This document shows, piece by piece, positions 27,095 to 36,101 of a DNA stretch of 64,000 nucleotides. The notes beneath the pieces were generated by a model. The model was not told the origin of the DNA, did no database searches, and saw only the letters and a list, made by a program, of their open reading frames with translations. Every line of letters begins with the position of its first letter. Within the stretch, counting starts at the first letter, position 1. The position numbers were made by a program, and so were the translations under genes. Origin of the DNA: Gammaproteobacteria bacterium. Lineage in GTDB: Bacteria; Pseudomonadota; Gammaproteobacteria; Pseudomonadales; Azotimanducaceae. The DNA lies in the NCBI GenBank assembly GCA_009846005.1, contig VXYL01000091.1, positions 34,254 through 98,253 on the forward strand, given 5' to 3'.

Positions 27095-28585
27095 ATGGGG
27101 GAAGGAATCGCGACCGGATTGGCCACGGCTTTCCAGCCCGCCAACCTCGCTTGGGTCGTCGGCGGGTGTCTGGCAGGGACCTTTATCGGGATGATGCCGG
27201 GGCTGGGTCCGATCACCGCGATCGCGCTGATGATCCCGGTGAGCTATTCGCTGGATCCGGCCGCCGGCCTCATCATGATGGCAGGCGTCTACTACGGGGC
27301 CGTGTTCGGGGGCTCCACCTCGTCGATCTTGATCAATGCGCCTGGCGTCGCATCGACCGTCGCGACGTCGTTCGACGGCTACCCGATGGCGCGGCGCGGC
27401 CAGGCCGGACGGGCGCTGGCGCTCGCCGCTTACGCGTCCTTTGCCGGAGGGACCGTGGGTGCCGTCGCGCTGCTCCTGTTCGCCCCTACCCTTGCCTTGC
27501 TGGCAACGGAGTTCCAGTCTCCCGAGTACACGCTGACCCTGGTATTCGCGCTATCGTCCATCGCCGCCTTCGCAGAACGCGGGCAGGTTCTCAGATCATT
27601 GGCCGCGGCGCTCGTAGGTCTCATGCTCGGCACCGTGGGCACGGATCAGTCGGCCGGTGTGCAGCGCTTCACGTTCGGCCGCTTGGATCTCGCGGACGGT
27701 CTCAGTTTCGTCCTCGTCGCGATGGCGACATTCGCCTTGGCGGAGGCGTTCCGTATGGTCGTCGCGGGTGGTTCGGAACCTCCCCGGTCGGGACTTCCCC
27801 ACGCCCGGCTCCACCCCGGCGATGGCAAGGCGGTCGTTCCCACGGTGGCGCGTAGTTCCGGCCTCGGCTTCCTGGTTGGCGTGTTACCGGGCGCCGGTGC
27901 GACGCTGGCAAGCTTTTTCGCCTACGAGGTCCAAAAACGCTTCCGGCGCCATGACGAGGCCGATGCCGCGCGGGGCATCGCGGCCCCGGAGGCCGCGAAC
28001 AACGCTGCCTGCACGGGATCCTTCGTGCCCTTGCTGACCCTTGGGATTCCCGGGTCGGGCACCACCGCGGTACTGCTTGGGGTGATGCTGAGCTACGGCG
28101 TGCAGCCAGGTCCACGGCTCCTTGAAGTCGAGCCCGCGATGTTCTGGGGCGTAATCGTATCCATGTACATCGGCAATCTGGTCCTACTTGGCCTCAACCT
28201 GCCGCTGATTCCCTACCTGTCGCGGATCATCTATCTGCGCCGCCGCGTGCTGGTGCCGTGCGTGATCGCCTTTTCCCTGCTGGGCGTCTATCTGACCTCC
28301 CTCAACAGCTTTGATGTATACCTGATGCTGGCCTTTGCTCTGGCCGGGTTGGCCTTGCGTCTGGCGGGATTCCCGCTCGCCCCCCTGCTTCTCGGGTTCA
28401 TCCTGAGCGGCATGCTCGAGGAGAACCTACGTCGTACGGTCATGTTGGCCGATGGCTCGCTGGGTCTCCTCCTCACGCGTCCGGTGAGCCTCGTTCTGCT
28501 GGTGCTGTGCGTGGCCATTTGGGCTGCTCCGTTGCTACGCATGGCTCGCGAACGGCGCCGCAAGCAGGACCATTACGCTGCATAA
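27095..28585 (+). CDS. Tripartite tricarboxylate transporter large permease (TctA-like)
   Basis: A 496-aa polytopic permease with about 12 helices. Signature blocks are GTFIGMMPGLGPITAIALMIP, YYGAVFGGSTSSILINAPG, GFLVGVLPGAGATLASFFAYE and GIPGSGTTAVLLGVML. The duplicated PGxG loops are the family's substrate/ion sites. It imports a carboxylate coupled to an ion gradient, fed by the TctC-like protein. It is the last gene of the SMP30-tctCBA run; a 186-base gap precedes the CoA-transferase. Confidence 0.94.
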   Translation: MGEGIATGLATAFQPANLAWVVGGCLAGTFIGMMPGLGPITAIALMIPVSYSLDPAAGLIMMAGVYYGAVFGGSTSSILINAPGVASTVATSFDGYPMARRGQAGRALALAAYASFAGGTVGAVALLLFAPTLALLATEFQSPEYTLTLVFALSSIAAFAERGQVLRSLAAALVGLMLGTVGTDQSAGVQRFTFGRLDLADGLSFVLVAMATFALAEAFRMVVAGGSEPPRSGLPHARLHPGDGKAVVPTVARSSGLGFLVGVLPGAGATLASFFAYEVQKRFRRHDEADAARGIAAPEAANNAACTGSFVPLLTLGIPGSGTTAVLLGVMLSYGVQPGPRLLEVEPAMFWGVIVSMYIGNLVLLGLNLPLIPYLSRIIYLRRRVLVPCVIAFSLLGVYLTSLNSFDVYLMLAFALAGLALRLAGFPLAPLLLGFILSGMLEENLRRTVMLADGSLGLLLTRPVSLVLLVLCVAIWAAPLLRMARERRRKQDHYAA

Positions 28586-28771
28586 TTGCGCGCTTTCGCA
28601 TGACGTGTGGAAACAGCGTGCCGCATCGTGAACGCGTGAATGTTGGTCGTCCGATCTCGTGCGGAAACCTACGTCCGTGCTCATGTCGGCGGCACGTCCC
28701 GCCCTAGCCGGTGGCTCTCGCGAGTCCGACCAATTGGGCAGTTCAACGCAATTCTGACAAAGGACAACAGC

Positions 28772-29953
28772 ATGACCATCCTGCAAGGCCTTCGGGTGCT
28801 CGACTTCGGTCGCTACATCGCCGGTCCCTTCTGCGGCGCCCTGCTTGGCGACCTGGGCGCCGACGTGATTCGAATCGAGAAGGTGGACGGCAGCGAGGAC
28901 CGCTACACCGCGCCCGTTACGGACGACAACCAGGGCAGCGGGTTCATGGCGCTGAACCGCAACAAGCGGGGCATGACATTGAATCCGCGCAAACCCGGGG
29001 GTCAGGACATCCTCCGTCGGCTGGTCGCGACCGCCGATGTCGTGATCGCCAACCTGCCCCCGGACACGCTTGAATCGATGGGTCTTGACTACGCCAGTCT
29101 GGCCGCAGTGAAGCCGGACATCATCCTCACGACCACGACGGCGTTTGGCGTCGGTGGTCCCTACGGCAACCGCGTCGGCTTCGACGGTGTCGCCCAGGCC
29201 ATGTCGGGCAACATGTATCTCACCGGCTACGAAGACGAGCCGATGCGCAACTATTTCCCGTACGTGGACTACACGACGGCGTCCCTGAACACGATGGCCA
29301 CGCTCGCGGCCATCATCCACCGCATGAACACCGGCGAAGGTCAGCACGTGCAAGGCTGCCTTCTGGCTTCGGCGCTCACCGTCGCCAATGGCACGCTGAT
29401 CGAGCAATCCATTCTCGACAACAACCGCGTGGCGACGGGTAACCGGGGACAAACCGCAGCGCCGATCGACGTGTTCCGGACCACCGACGGCTGGATCCTG
29501 GTGCAGGTGGTCGGCAACCCGCTGTTCGAGCGCTGGGCGAAGCTCATGGGCGAGGCGCATTGGCTGACCGACCCGCGGTACGCAACGGACGAAGCCCGGG
29601 GCGACAATGCCGTGGATATCAGCGAGCGGATGAGCCGGTGGACCGCCGAGCGGTCAACTGCCGAGGCCATGGCCCTGCTCGCCGATGCCCGGATAGCCTG
29701 CGGCGAGGTTCTGACGCCGGCCGAAGCGCTCGTCAACGAGCAGGTCGTCGCACGGCGTTTCCTAGAGCCGGTCGACTATCCCGGCCTGCCCCGCCCGGCA
29801 CCCGTGGGACGCATGCCCGTCGACTTCTCGACAGCGGATACGGGCATCCGCCGGCGCGCGCCGACGCTCGGAGAGCACACCGACGAGATTCTCGACGAAC
29901 TGGGCTATAGCGCCGCCAGCATATCCGAGTTCCGCAACGCCCGTGTGGTTTGA
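28772..29953 (+). CDS. CaiB/BaiF family CoA-transferase
   Basis: A 393-aa family III CoA-transferase. The start is ATG 28772 (MTILQGLRVLDFGRYIAGPF); the frame is open upstream to 28640 but without family similarity. LLGDLGADVIRIEKVDGSED, LNRNKRGMTLNPRKPGGQDI and TTTAFGVGGPYG are class III motifs. The catalytic Asp is most likely that in YFPYVDYTTASLNTM, by alignment with formyl-CoA transferase Asp169. The enzyme moves CoA between carboxylic acids. Its position after a carboxylate transporter and near a methylsuccinyl-CoA-dehydrogenase-like gene suggests it activates the imported acid. Confidence 0.88.
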   Translation: MTILQGLRVLDFGRYIAGPFCGALLGDLGADVIRIEKVDGSEDRYTAPVTDDNQGSGFMALNRNKRGMTLNPRKPGGQDILRRLVATADVVIANLPPDTLESMGLDYASLAAVKPDIILTTTTAFGVGGPYGNRVGFDGVAQAMSGNMYLTGYEDEPMRNYFPYVDYTTASLNTMATLAAIIHRMNTGEGQHVQGCLLASALTVANGTLIEQSILDNNRVATGNRGQTAAPIDVFRTTDGWILVQVVGNPLFERWAKLMGEAHWLTDPRYATDEARGDNAVDISERMSRWTAERSTAEAMALLADARIACGEVLTPAEALVNEQVVARRFLEPVDYPGLPRPAPVGRMPVDFSTADTGIRRRAPTLGEHTDEILDELGYSAASISEFRNARVV

Positions 29954-30232
29954 CCGCACAACGCCGAAAAGCTTGCTGACGGGATTCGGCATCGCCCACC
30001 GGGACCGGACGGACGACATTGAGGTTCCGAGGGGCGTCCTGGCCTGTGGACAACTTTGTGGACCAAATCCGTCACATTAGTCTTCAAAGTAGATTCGCAA
30101 ACGCGATTTGGACGGAAACGGAATAAACAGTACTTTAAATCAGTTAGTTGCGGGAGATAATTCAGGCCAGCCTCACGTCCACTCGATTTCATGGCTCGGC
30201 ATCGCCGTAGTCGTCGTGTGCATAACTGATGT
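29954..30232 (+). other. AT-rich gap between convergent genes
   Basis: 279 bases between the CoA-transferase and the BON lipoprotein gene. The stretch about 30055-30160 is clearly richer in A+T than its surroundings. I see no open frame of note, no tRNA-like fold and no clear terminator with a T-run. Confidence 0.5.
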
Positions 30233-30577
30233 TCACGGTAGTTCTAGCTGATCCACGACCTTGGCGACGTTAGGCACGCCAGCCGCAATTTCAATGGCAC
30301 GTTTGTGTTCGTTTTCCGTGCGCACCCGGCCGGTCAAGGTGACGACACTCTTGTTGACTTCGACGTTGATGCGCATGCCGCGGACATCTTCCGCTGCGAT
30401 CAGTCGACGCTTGACGATCAGTTGGATGGTCGCGTCGTCGGTAAACTCGCCCACCGTTCGTGCGCTGGACTCCTCGAGGTAGTTCTCGCATCCCCCAAGC
30501 GTCGCCCCGACCGGGATCGAAAGCGCGATGGCGAGAGCCAGAATCGGTCTCAAGCGGCGGCTGCAGCGGGTTCCCAT
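30233..30577 (-). CDS. BON-domain lipoprotein
   Basis: A protein of about 114 aa if started at the ATG near 30577 (MGTRCSRRLRPILALAIAL); a GTG at 30634 would add 19 residues before the signal peptide. The signal sequence ends in a lipobox (ATLGGC), so it is a predicted lipoprotein. The rest is one BON domain: IQLIVKRRLIAAEDVRGMRINVEV, VVTLTGRVRTENEHKRAIEI and PNVAKVVDQLEL. BON domains bind phospholipid or sit in envelope-stress proteins such as OsmY and DolP. It is divergent from the ExbD gene. Confidence 0.85.
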   Translation of the reverse strand: MGTRCSRRLRPILALAIALSIPVGATLGGCENYLEESSARTVGEFTDDATIQLIVKRRLIAAEDVRGMRINVEVNKSVVTLTGRVRTENEHKRAIEIAAGVPNVAKVVDQLELP

Positions 30578-30747
30578 GTGCGCGACGTGTGGCGACGACT
30601 GTGGCGCAGTCTGCCCATATAGACATGGTGGCACAACCGTACCTGCCGCCGGTGCAAGCGGGCTTGTGCAAGCAGGCTTGTTGGAGTGCCCGATGAACTT
30701 GCGCTACACTGCCGCCGAACACGGTGACCGTAGCGCTGGGAGGGCCA

Positions 30748-31155
30748 ATGCGCCGGCTGAGGTTGCGACGCGACGGCGACGAAAACAAGATCAACCTGAC
30801 GCCCATGCTGGACGTTGTGTTCATCATGTTGATCTTCTTCATCGTCACGGCGACTTTCGTCAAGGAGATTGGCCTTGATGTGAACCAGCCCGAGGATGAC
30901 AAGCCCAAGACCGTGGACCCGGACAAGAAGTCCATCGTCGTGCGCATCACCAGCCGAGACCGCATCATCATTTCCCAGCGGGATGTGGACATTCGCGCTG
31001 TCCGCGCGAACATAGAGCGCATGCATGCGGAGAATCCCGAAGCCCCGGTGATCATCCAACCCCACCCGGATTCCAAAACCGACACGATGATCCAGATCAT
31101 GGATTCAGCTCGCCAGGCCGGCGTGTACAACGTCTCGCTCGCCGCGAGCTCCTGA
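30748..31155 (+). CDS. ExbD/TolR family protein
   Basis: A 135-aa bitopic inner-membrane protein started at ATG 30748; a GTG at 30724 is possible. NKINLTPMLDVVFIMLIFFIV contains the conserved transmembrane Asp (D22) that carries protons in ExbB-ExbD/TolQ-TolR motors. The periplasmic domain (SIVVRITSRDRIII, PVIIQPHPDSKTDTMIQIMD) is complete. No exbB/tolQ or tonB neighbour exists in the window, so it must either pair with a distant motor or have an orphan role. Confidence 0.88.
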   Translation: MRRLRLRRDGDENKINLTPMLDVVFIMLIFFIVTATFVKEIGLDVNQPEDDKPKTVDPDKKSIVVRITSRDRIIISQRDVDIRAVRANIERMHAENPEAPVIIQPHPDSKTDTMIQIMDSARQAGVYNVSLAASS

Positions 31156-31204
31156 CCGCCGCCGCTAGTCACCGCACATTTGGCGCCAGAACCGTGGTGC
31201 CACG

Positions 31205-32218
31205 ATGAGTGACAGCGCCGGATCGCCCAAGCGCCAGCGCTGCGTAGACCTTCGGTCGGACACAGTCACGAAGCCCTCGTCTGCGATGCGCGCCGCCATG
31301 GCTGCGGCTGAAGTGGGCGACGACGTCTACGGCGAGGATCCCACCGTCAATCGCCTCGAGAGTGCCTGTGCAACGCTACTGGGGCTCGAGGCGGGTCTGT
31401 TCGTGCCCAGCGGCACCCAGTCGAATCTCGCCGCGCTACTCACCCACTGCGGTCGCGGCGACGAGTACATCGCAGGACAGGATGCGCATACCTACCGCTT
31501 CGAAGGCGGTGGTGCCGCAGCTTTCGGTGGCATCCAGCCGCAACCCCTGCCCTTCAGGGAGAACGGTACGTTGGACCTCGACGACATCGCGGCGGCCATC
31601 AAGCCGGATGACGACCATTTCGCCAAGACGAGATTGATTTGCCTCGAGAACACGCAGGGCGGAAAAGCGGTCGATCCCGCCTATTTCGCCGGCGTGCGGA
31701 GATTCGCCGACCAACATGGTCTGAAGGTTCACCTTGACGGGGCACGACTGTTCAATGCGGTGGTTGCGCTGCGCTGTCTGCCACGCGACTTCGGACAAGC
31801 ATGCGACTCCGTGTCGGTGTGTCTGTCGAAAGGTCTTGGCGCGCCTGCGGGCTCGGTCCTTTGCGGGAGTGCGAGCTTCGTGAAGGCCGCCCGGCGCTGG
31901 CGCAAGGTGTTGGGCGGGGGTATGCGCCAGGCGGGAGTATTGGCGGCGGCGGGTCTCCATGCCCTGACGAACCATGTCGAGCGACTTGGTGACGACCACC
32001 GGCGGGCGGAAGTGCTCGCGCAGGATCTGCGAACCAAGGGCCTCGTCGCCGAACAGCGCACCAATATGGTCTTTGTCGGCGGCGTCGATACCACTGCCAT
32101 GGTCGAGCACATGGGCCGCGCCGGTGTGCGTGTCTCCGGAAGTCGTTGGGTGGTACACATGGATATCGACGACGACGACATCCGCCACGTCGTTCAGGTG
32201 GCGTCGACCCTGTCGTGA
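31205..32218 (+). CDS. ltaE: Low-specificity L-threonine aldolase
   Basis: A 337-aa PLP enzyme splitting threonine (and allo-threonine) into glycine and acetaldehyde. VDLRSDTVTKPSSAMRAAMA and DDVYGEDPTVNRLE start the fold. HLDGARLFNA provides the cofactor-contacting Asp, and SVCLSKGLGAPAGSVLCG holds the PLP lysine. C-terminal RVSGSRWVVHMDIDDDDI matches the family. It is a stand-alone gene, converging with the nucleoside transporter gene. Confidence 0.92.
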   Translation: MSDSAGSPKRQRCVDLRSDTVTKPSSAMRAAMAAAEVGDDVYGEDPTVNRLESACATLLGLEAGLFVPSGTQSNLAALLTHCGRGDEYIAGQDAHTYRFEGGGAAAFGGIQPQPLPFRENGTLDLDDIAAAIKPDDDHFAKTRLICLENTQGGKAVDPAYFAGVRRFADQHGLKVHLDGARLFNAVVALRCLPRDFGQACDSVSVCLSKGLGAPAGSVLCGSASFVKAARRWRKVLGGGMRQAGVLAAAGLHALTNHVERLGDDHRRAEVLAQDLRTKGLVAEQRTNMVFVGGVDTTAMVEHMGRAGVRVSGSRWVVHMDIDDDDIRHVVQVASTLS

Positions 32219-32257
32219 CGGTCGGCACGTTCCCACAAATGGGGAACGGCGAGTCGA

Positions 32258-33499
32258 CTACCAACCGGTAACCAACCCGGCGATTGTGCCCGTCAGGCAC
32301 GCCACCAGCGTCCCGGAGAGTATCGCGCGGGGTCCAAGCCGCAGCAGTTCGCTGCGCCGGTCGGGAACGAGAACGCTGATGCCCCCGATCAAGATCCCGA
32401 GGCTGCCGAAATTCGCGAACCCACACAACGCGTAGGTCAGGATGACCCGTGTCGACGCGGAGAATTCGTCTCCCGATCCGGCGAACTGCAGGTAGGCGAT
32501 CAATTCGTTGAGGACGACCTTGGTGCCGAGCAACGTTCCAGCCCCGGTGGCCTCCGCCCAGGGCACGCCCATCAGCCAGGCAATCGGCGCGAACACCCAG
32601 CCGAGCATGCGTTCGAGCCGGAGCGGTTCGCCCGTGACGTCGATGACGCCCAGCATCAGGTTGGCCAACGCCACCAGCGAAACCAGCACGATAACCATCG
32701 ACGCGACGTTCGCCACCAGGCGCAGCCCGTCCATCGTGCCGCGCGACACGGCGTCCATGACGCTCTCGTACTTCAACGCGTCGGCAAGATCGCCGCCGGC
32801 AGTCACCCCCTCTTCCGGCACCATGATCCGCGCGACGACGACGGCGCCGATGACGTTCACCACGGAAGCGATCAGCACGTGCCCCAAGGCGTTCTCGATG
32901 ACCGGGGCGAGAACCGCAGCGTAGAGTGCCATGATCGATCCCGCGACCGTCGACATCCCGCAGGTGATGACCACGAAGAACTCCGACCTCGACAGCCTCT
33001 TCAGGTAGGCGCGGATCACCAGCGGTGACTCCACCATGCCCAGGAAGACGCTCGATGCAGCCGCCACCCCCACGGCACCGCCGAGCCCGAGCGTCTTGCG
33101 CAGGGCCCAGGCGAAACCCCTGATGACCAAAGGCAGTATTCGCCAGTACCAGAGCACCGCCACCAGCACGCTGAACAAGAGGATTTGCGGAAGAACGCGA
33201 AACGCAAAGATGACCAATGTCGGCCCCTGCTCGGGAGCGAACACGAACGGGATGTCATCGCCGCCCAGGAAGCCGAAGATCAGGCTGGTGCCCGCCTTGG
33301 TCGCTTCCTCGATGGCGTAGACGACGTAGTTCAGCTTGGCCAGTGCGTCGCTGATGGGTTGCACGTTCAGGAGCAGCCAGGCAAGAGCGACCTGCACGGC
33401 GACGCCGATGCCCACCTGCAACGGTCGCACTTGGCGTCGCCGCTCGCCCAGGGCCCAAGCAATGCCAAGCAATACAACGATGCCAAGAACAGCCTGCAT
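32258..33499 (-). CDS. Concentrative nucleoside transporter (CNT/NupC family)
   Basis: A 413-aa polytopic Na+- or H+-coupled nucleoside importer. Start ATG 33499 is preceded by GGGAGATTCAC, a good ribosome site. Family blocks are FGFLGGDDIPFVFAPEQGPTL, SVFLGMVESPLVIRAYL and GTKVVLNELIAYLQFA, ending LTYALCGFANFGSLGILIGG. It is divergent from a PfkB-type kinase gene, 124 bases away, which would fit uptake followed by phosphorylation of a nucleoside. Confidence 0.92.
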   Translation of the reverse strand: MQAVLGIVVLLGIAWALGERRRQVRPLQVGIGVAVQVALAWLLLNVQPISDALAKLNYVVYAIEEATKAGTSLIFGFLGGDDIPFVFAPEQGPTLVIFAFRVLPQILLFSVLVAVLWYWRILPLVIRGFAWALRKTLGLGGAVGVAAASSVFLGMVESPLVIRAYLKRLSRSEFFVVITCGMSTVAGSIMALYAAVLAPVIENALGHVLIASVVNVIGAVVVARIMVPEEGVTAGGDLADALKYESVMDAVSRGTMDGLRLVANVASMVIVLVSLVALANLMLGVIDVTGEPLRLERMLGWVFAPIAWLMGVPWAEATGAGTLLGTKVVLNELIAYLQFAGSGDEFSASTRVILTYALCGFANFGSLGILIGGISVLVPDRRSELLRLGPRAILSGTLVACLTGTIAGLVTGW

Positions 33500-33623
33500 G
33501 TGAATCTCCCGTTTCCCCCTTCCACGACACCTCCAGGGCCGCGTTGGCAAGCCCTAGCCGGCGCGGCGCGCCCACCTGCCTTGCGTCCGCCCACGGGTGC
33601 TGATAAACGGTTAGCAAGTTTAC

Positions 33624-34604
33624 TTGACCGGAGCGGGCGCCATTTCCCAGGTCGCCGTTGATCCGCCCAGCATCGTCGTCACCGGGACCCTGGCTATCGA
33701 CTACGTCGCGGCATACCCCGGCACTTTCTCGGGATTGCCCCGGTATCCGGGAATCAATCTCGCCGTGCAACTCGGTTCCATCGAACGGCGTTTCGGCGGC
33801 TGCGCTATGAACATCGCCTATACCCTTCAGCTACTTGGCAATACCCCAGCGCCCTTCGTCTACGTAGGCCGCGACTTCCACAACGAGTACGCTCTGCACC
33901 TCGCGGCATCGGGCTTGGACGCGTCGGGCGTCCACGTGTTGGATGCCCCCCATTCCGCCCACGCGTTCATTTTCACGGACGCGGAGGGGAACCAGTTCAC
34001 GGGGTTCTTCGGCGGTCCGGGCCCCACCGCTGAATTCGGAATTGAGCTTCGAAGGTATGCGGCAGGCTTCGATCAAGGCATCCTTGCGCCGGACCTGCCG
34101 GCCAACATGATCACGGCCGCCGCCGCGCTGCGCGATGTGGGCGTGCCGTTCCTCACGGATCCGGGCCAGAACCTGACCGATTTCGGCGCCGACGACGCCG
34201 CTGAACTCGTCGGCCTCTCCACGGCATTGATCGTGAATGAGTTCGAATACACGCGCCTGCGCGACCTCGTTGGCGTCCGGCTCGATCGACTCGACCTCTT
34301 GGTCGTCACCGAGGGTGAACGCGGCGCCCGGTGGCACTCGAAGACCGAGGGCGACGGTCGCGAACACGCGGTAGCTGCTCGAATCGTGGATCCCACCGGC
34401 TGCGGCGATGGGTTCCGCGGCGGGTTCGTTCACGCGCGGCTGCGTGGATCTTCCGTCGCCGAGGCGGTTCGCGCCGGCGCGGTGACCGCTGCGCTCGTCC
34501 TGGAGACGGCCGGGACGCAGACTCATCGCTGCGATGGCTTCGCCGAGCGCTACCATGGGGCTTGGGGGAATGTGCCCGACTGGCTCTCGGATGGCGCTCG
34601 ATGA
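33624..34604 (+). CDS. PfkB-family kinase, probably adenosine/nucleoside kinase
   Basis: A 326-aa ribokinase-fold kinase. The N-terminal substrate lid region has VTGTLAIDYVAAYPG and GGCAMNIAYTLQLLG. The catalytic motif is DPTGCGDGFRGGFVHARLRG, with Asp as the base and the oxyanion GxGD; the family more often has GAGD. The start appears to be TTG 33624. PfkB members phosphorylate sugars or nucleosides. Adenosine kinase is favoured by the divergent nucleoside transporter and the FGGCAMNIAY pattern, but this is inference. Confidence 0.8.
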   Translation: MTGAGAISQVAVDPPSIVVTGTLAIDYVAAYPGTFSGLPRYPGINLAVQLGSIERRFGGCAMNIAYTLQLLGNTPAPFVYVGRDFHNEYALHLAASGLDASGVHVLDAPHSAHAFIFTDAEGNQFTGFFGGPGPTAEFGIELRRYAAGFDQGILAPDLPANMITAAAALRDVGVPFLTDPGQNLTDFGADDAAELVGLSTALIVNEFEYTRLRDLVGVRLDRLDLLVVTEGERGARWHSKTEGDGREHAVAARIVDPTGCGDGFRGGFVHARLRGSSVAEAVRAGAVTAALVLETAGTQTHRCDGFAERYHGAWGNVPDWLSDGAR

Positions 34605-34652
34605 CATGAAAATCTAGCAACAACCTCGGTCCAGGGCGAGAAAAGCGATAAC

Positions 34653-35282
34653 ATGCGCGCCATGTCCAAGGGCAGCATTATCCTTCTCAACGGAACATCG
34701 AGTGCCGGTAAGACCACGGTTGCGCGCGCCATACAGGACGTCAGCCCGACACCGTTGCAGCATATCTGCCTGGATCAGTTCCGCGATGGCATGGCGGGCC
34801 GTTATCGGGGCATGAACTCACACGGCGACGAGCCCGGGACACGCGGCCTGAACGTCGTACCGGTGGACGGCATGACGCAATTGCGCTTCGGCGACGTAGG
34901 CCGGCAGACTTTGCGCGGCATGCGCCGCGCCGCAGCCGCATTCGCGGCAACCGGCATCGACATCGTCATCGACGACCTGCTCCTTGAACCCGACTTTCTC
35001 CGTGACTACCTCGAGGTGTTCGCCGGCTTCGATGTCACCTTCGTAGGCGTGCATTGCGACGTCGATACCCTCAAGGCGCGGGAGCAAGCCCGTCCCGGAC
35101 GATTCCCCGGTACGGCGGTGGCGCACTTGAAGCAGGTGCACGAGGGATGCGAATACGACGTCGAGGTGGACACCGCGCGGATGGCACCGAGGGATTGCGC
35201 TAGACAGGTTCTGGCGGCGTCGCGCGACCTGAACGCCCATTCGGCTTTCCAGCGTCTGCGTCTCGGTGTGCACAATGGCTGA
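34653..35282 (+). CDS. Chloramphenicol phosphotransferase-like P-loop kinase
   Basis: A 209-aa P-loop kinase. The Walker A motif GTSSAGKTTVARAI follows the start (ATG 34653 or 34662). HICLDQFRDGMAGRYRG holds the CPT-type substrate Asp, and IVIDDLLLEP the Walker B-like strand. VTFVGVHCDVDTLKAREQAR matches the lid region. Chloramphenicol 3-O-phosphotransferase is the named member. Most relatives are of unknown substrate, so resistance should not be assumed. Its last 8 bases overlap the sirtuin gene. Confidence 0.82.
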   Translation: MRAMSKGSIILLNGTSSAGKTTVARAIQDVSPTPLQHICLDQFRDGMAGRYRGMNSHGDEPGTRGLNVVPVDGMTQLRFGDVGRQTLRGMRRAAAAFAATGIDIVIDDLLLEPDFLRDYLEVFAGFDVTFVGVHCDVDTLKAREQARPGRFPGTAVAHLKQVHEGCEYDVEVDTARMAPRDCARQVLAASRDLNAHSAFQRLRLGVHNG

Positions 35283-36069
35283 TACGCCAGCGGAGCCACC
35301 TGGCAAGACGGACGAAGACCGCGAACTCGAGACGTTCCGGGCAATGATCGGCGCGGCGCAACGAATCGTGGTGTTCACAGGCGCCGGCATCAGCACCGAG
35401 TCCGGTATCCCGGATTTCCGGAGCCCAGGAACGGGCCTTTGGAACAAGATCAAGCCCATCGAGTTCCAGCAGTTCCTGGCGTCCGAAGACTGTCGCCAGG
35501 AGTCTTGGCGGCGCCGGTTCGGATCCGGTGACTCGAGCTGGTCGGATGCAAAACCGAACCGGGGCCACCTGGCCGTCGCGAAGCTCATCGACGATGGGCG
35601 AGCGAGTGCGGTGATCACCCAGAACGTCGACAACCTTCACCAGGATTCCGGCGTGCCGCCGGATCAAGTCATCGAACTGCATGGCAACAACAGCTTCGCG
35701 AAGTGCCTTGCCTGCGAAATCCGCTACGAACTGGCGGACTTGAGGCATCAGTTCGAGACCCTTGGACGAGTCGAGCCATGCACGCGCTGCGGCGGGATCC
35801 TCAAGACCGCCACGATTTCCTTCGGCCAGGCCATGCCGGAGGCGGAGATGGCGCAGGCCGAGCGCGTTACGGTCGAATGCGACCTGTTCATCGTCATCGG
35901 GTCGTCGCTGGTGGTCTACCCCGCTGCAGGATTCCCGGAGTTGGCGAAGCGACTCGGCGCCCGCTTGGTAATCGTCAATCGCGAACCCACGCCGCTAGAC
36001 GACATTGCCGACCTTGTCGTGCATCGCGAAATCGGTCCGACGATGGGCTACGTTGTGGGCGTCAACTGA
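35275..36069 (+). CDS. Sir2-family NAD-dependent protein deacylase
   Basis: A 264-aa sirtuin starting at ATG 35275. NAD-binding FTGAGISTESGIPDFRS and TQNVDNLHQDSGV are intact, and the catalytic His lies in ELHGNN. Zinc ligands are CLAC (first pair) and CTRC (second pair). The C-terminal Rossmann part has VIGSSLVVYPAAGFP and RLVIVNREPTPLDDIADLV. It removes acyl groups from protein lysines using NAD+. It overlaps the CPT-like kinase gene by 8 bases, so the two are translationally linked. Confidence 0.94.
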   Translation: MADTPAEPPGKTDEDRELETFRAMIGAAQRIVVFTGAGISTESGIPDFRSPGTGLWNKIKPIEFQQFLASEDCRQESWRRRFGSGDSSWSDAKPNRGHLAVAKLIDDGRASAVITQNVDNLHQDSGVPPDQVIELHGNNSFAKCLACEIRYELADLRHQFETLGRVEPCTRCGGILKTATISFGQAMPEAEMAQAERVTVECDLFIVIGSSLVVYPAAGFPELAKRLGARLVIVNREPTPLDDIADLVVHREIGPTMGYVVGVN

Positions 36070-36101
36070 CTCACACCGGCCGTCGCCGTGCAGCCGCGCG
36101 G

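Noticed and set aside
34653..35282. Chloramphenicol resistance gene
   Set aside because: Only family-level similarity to CPT; most members have other or unknown substrates, so resistance is not supported.
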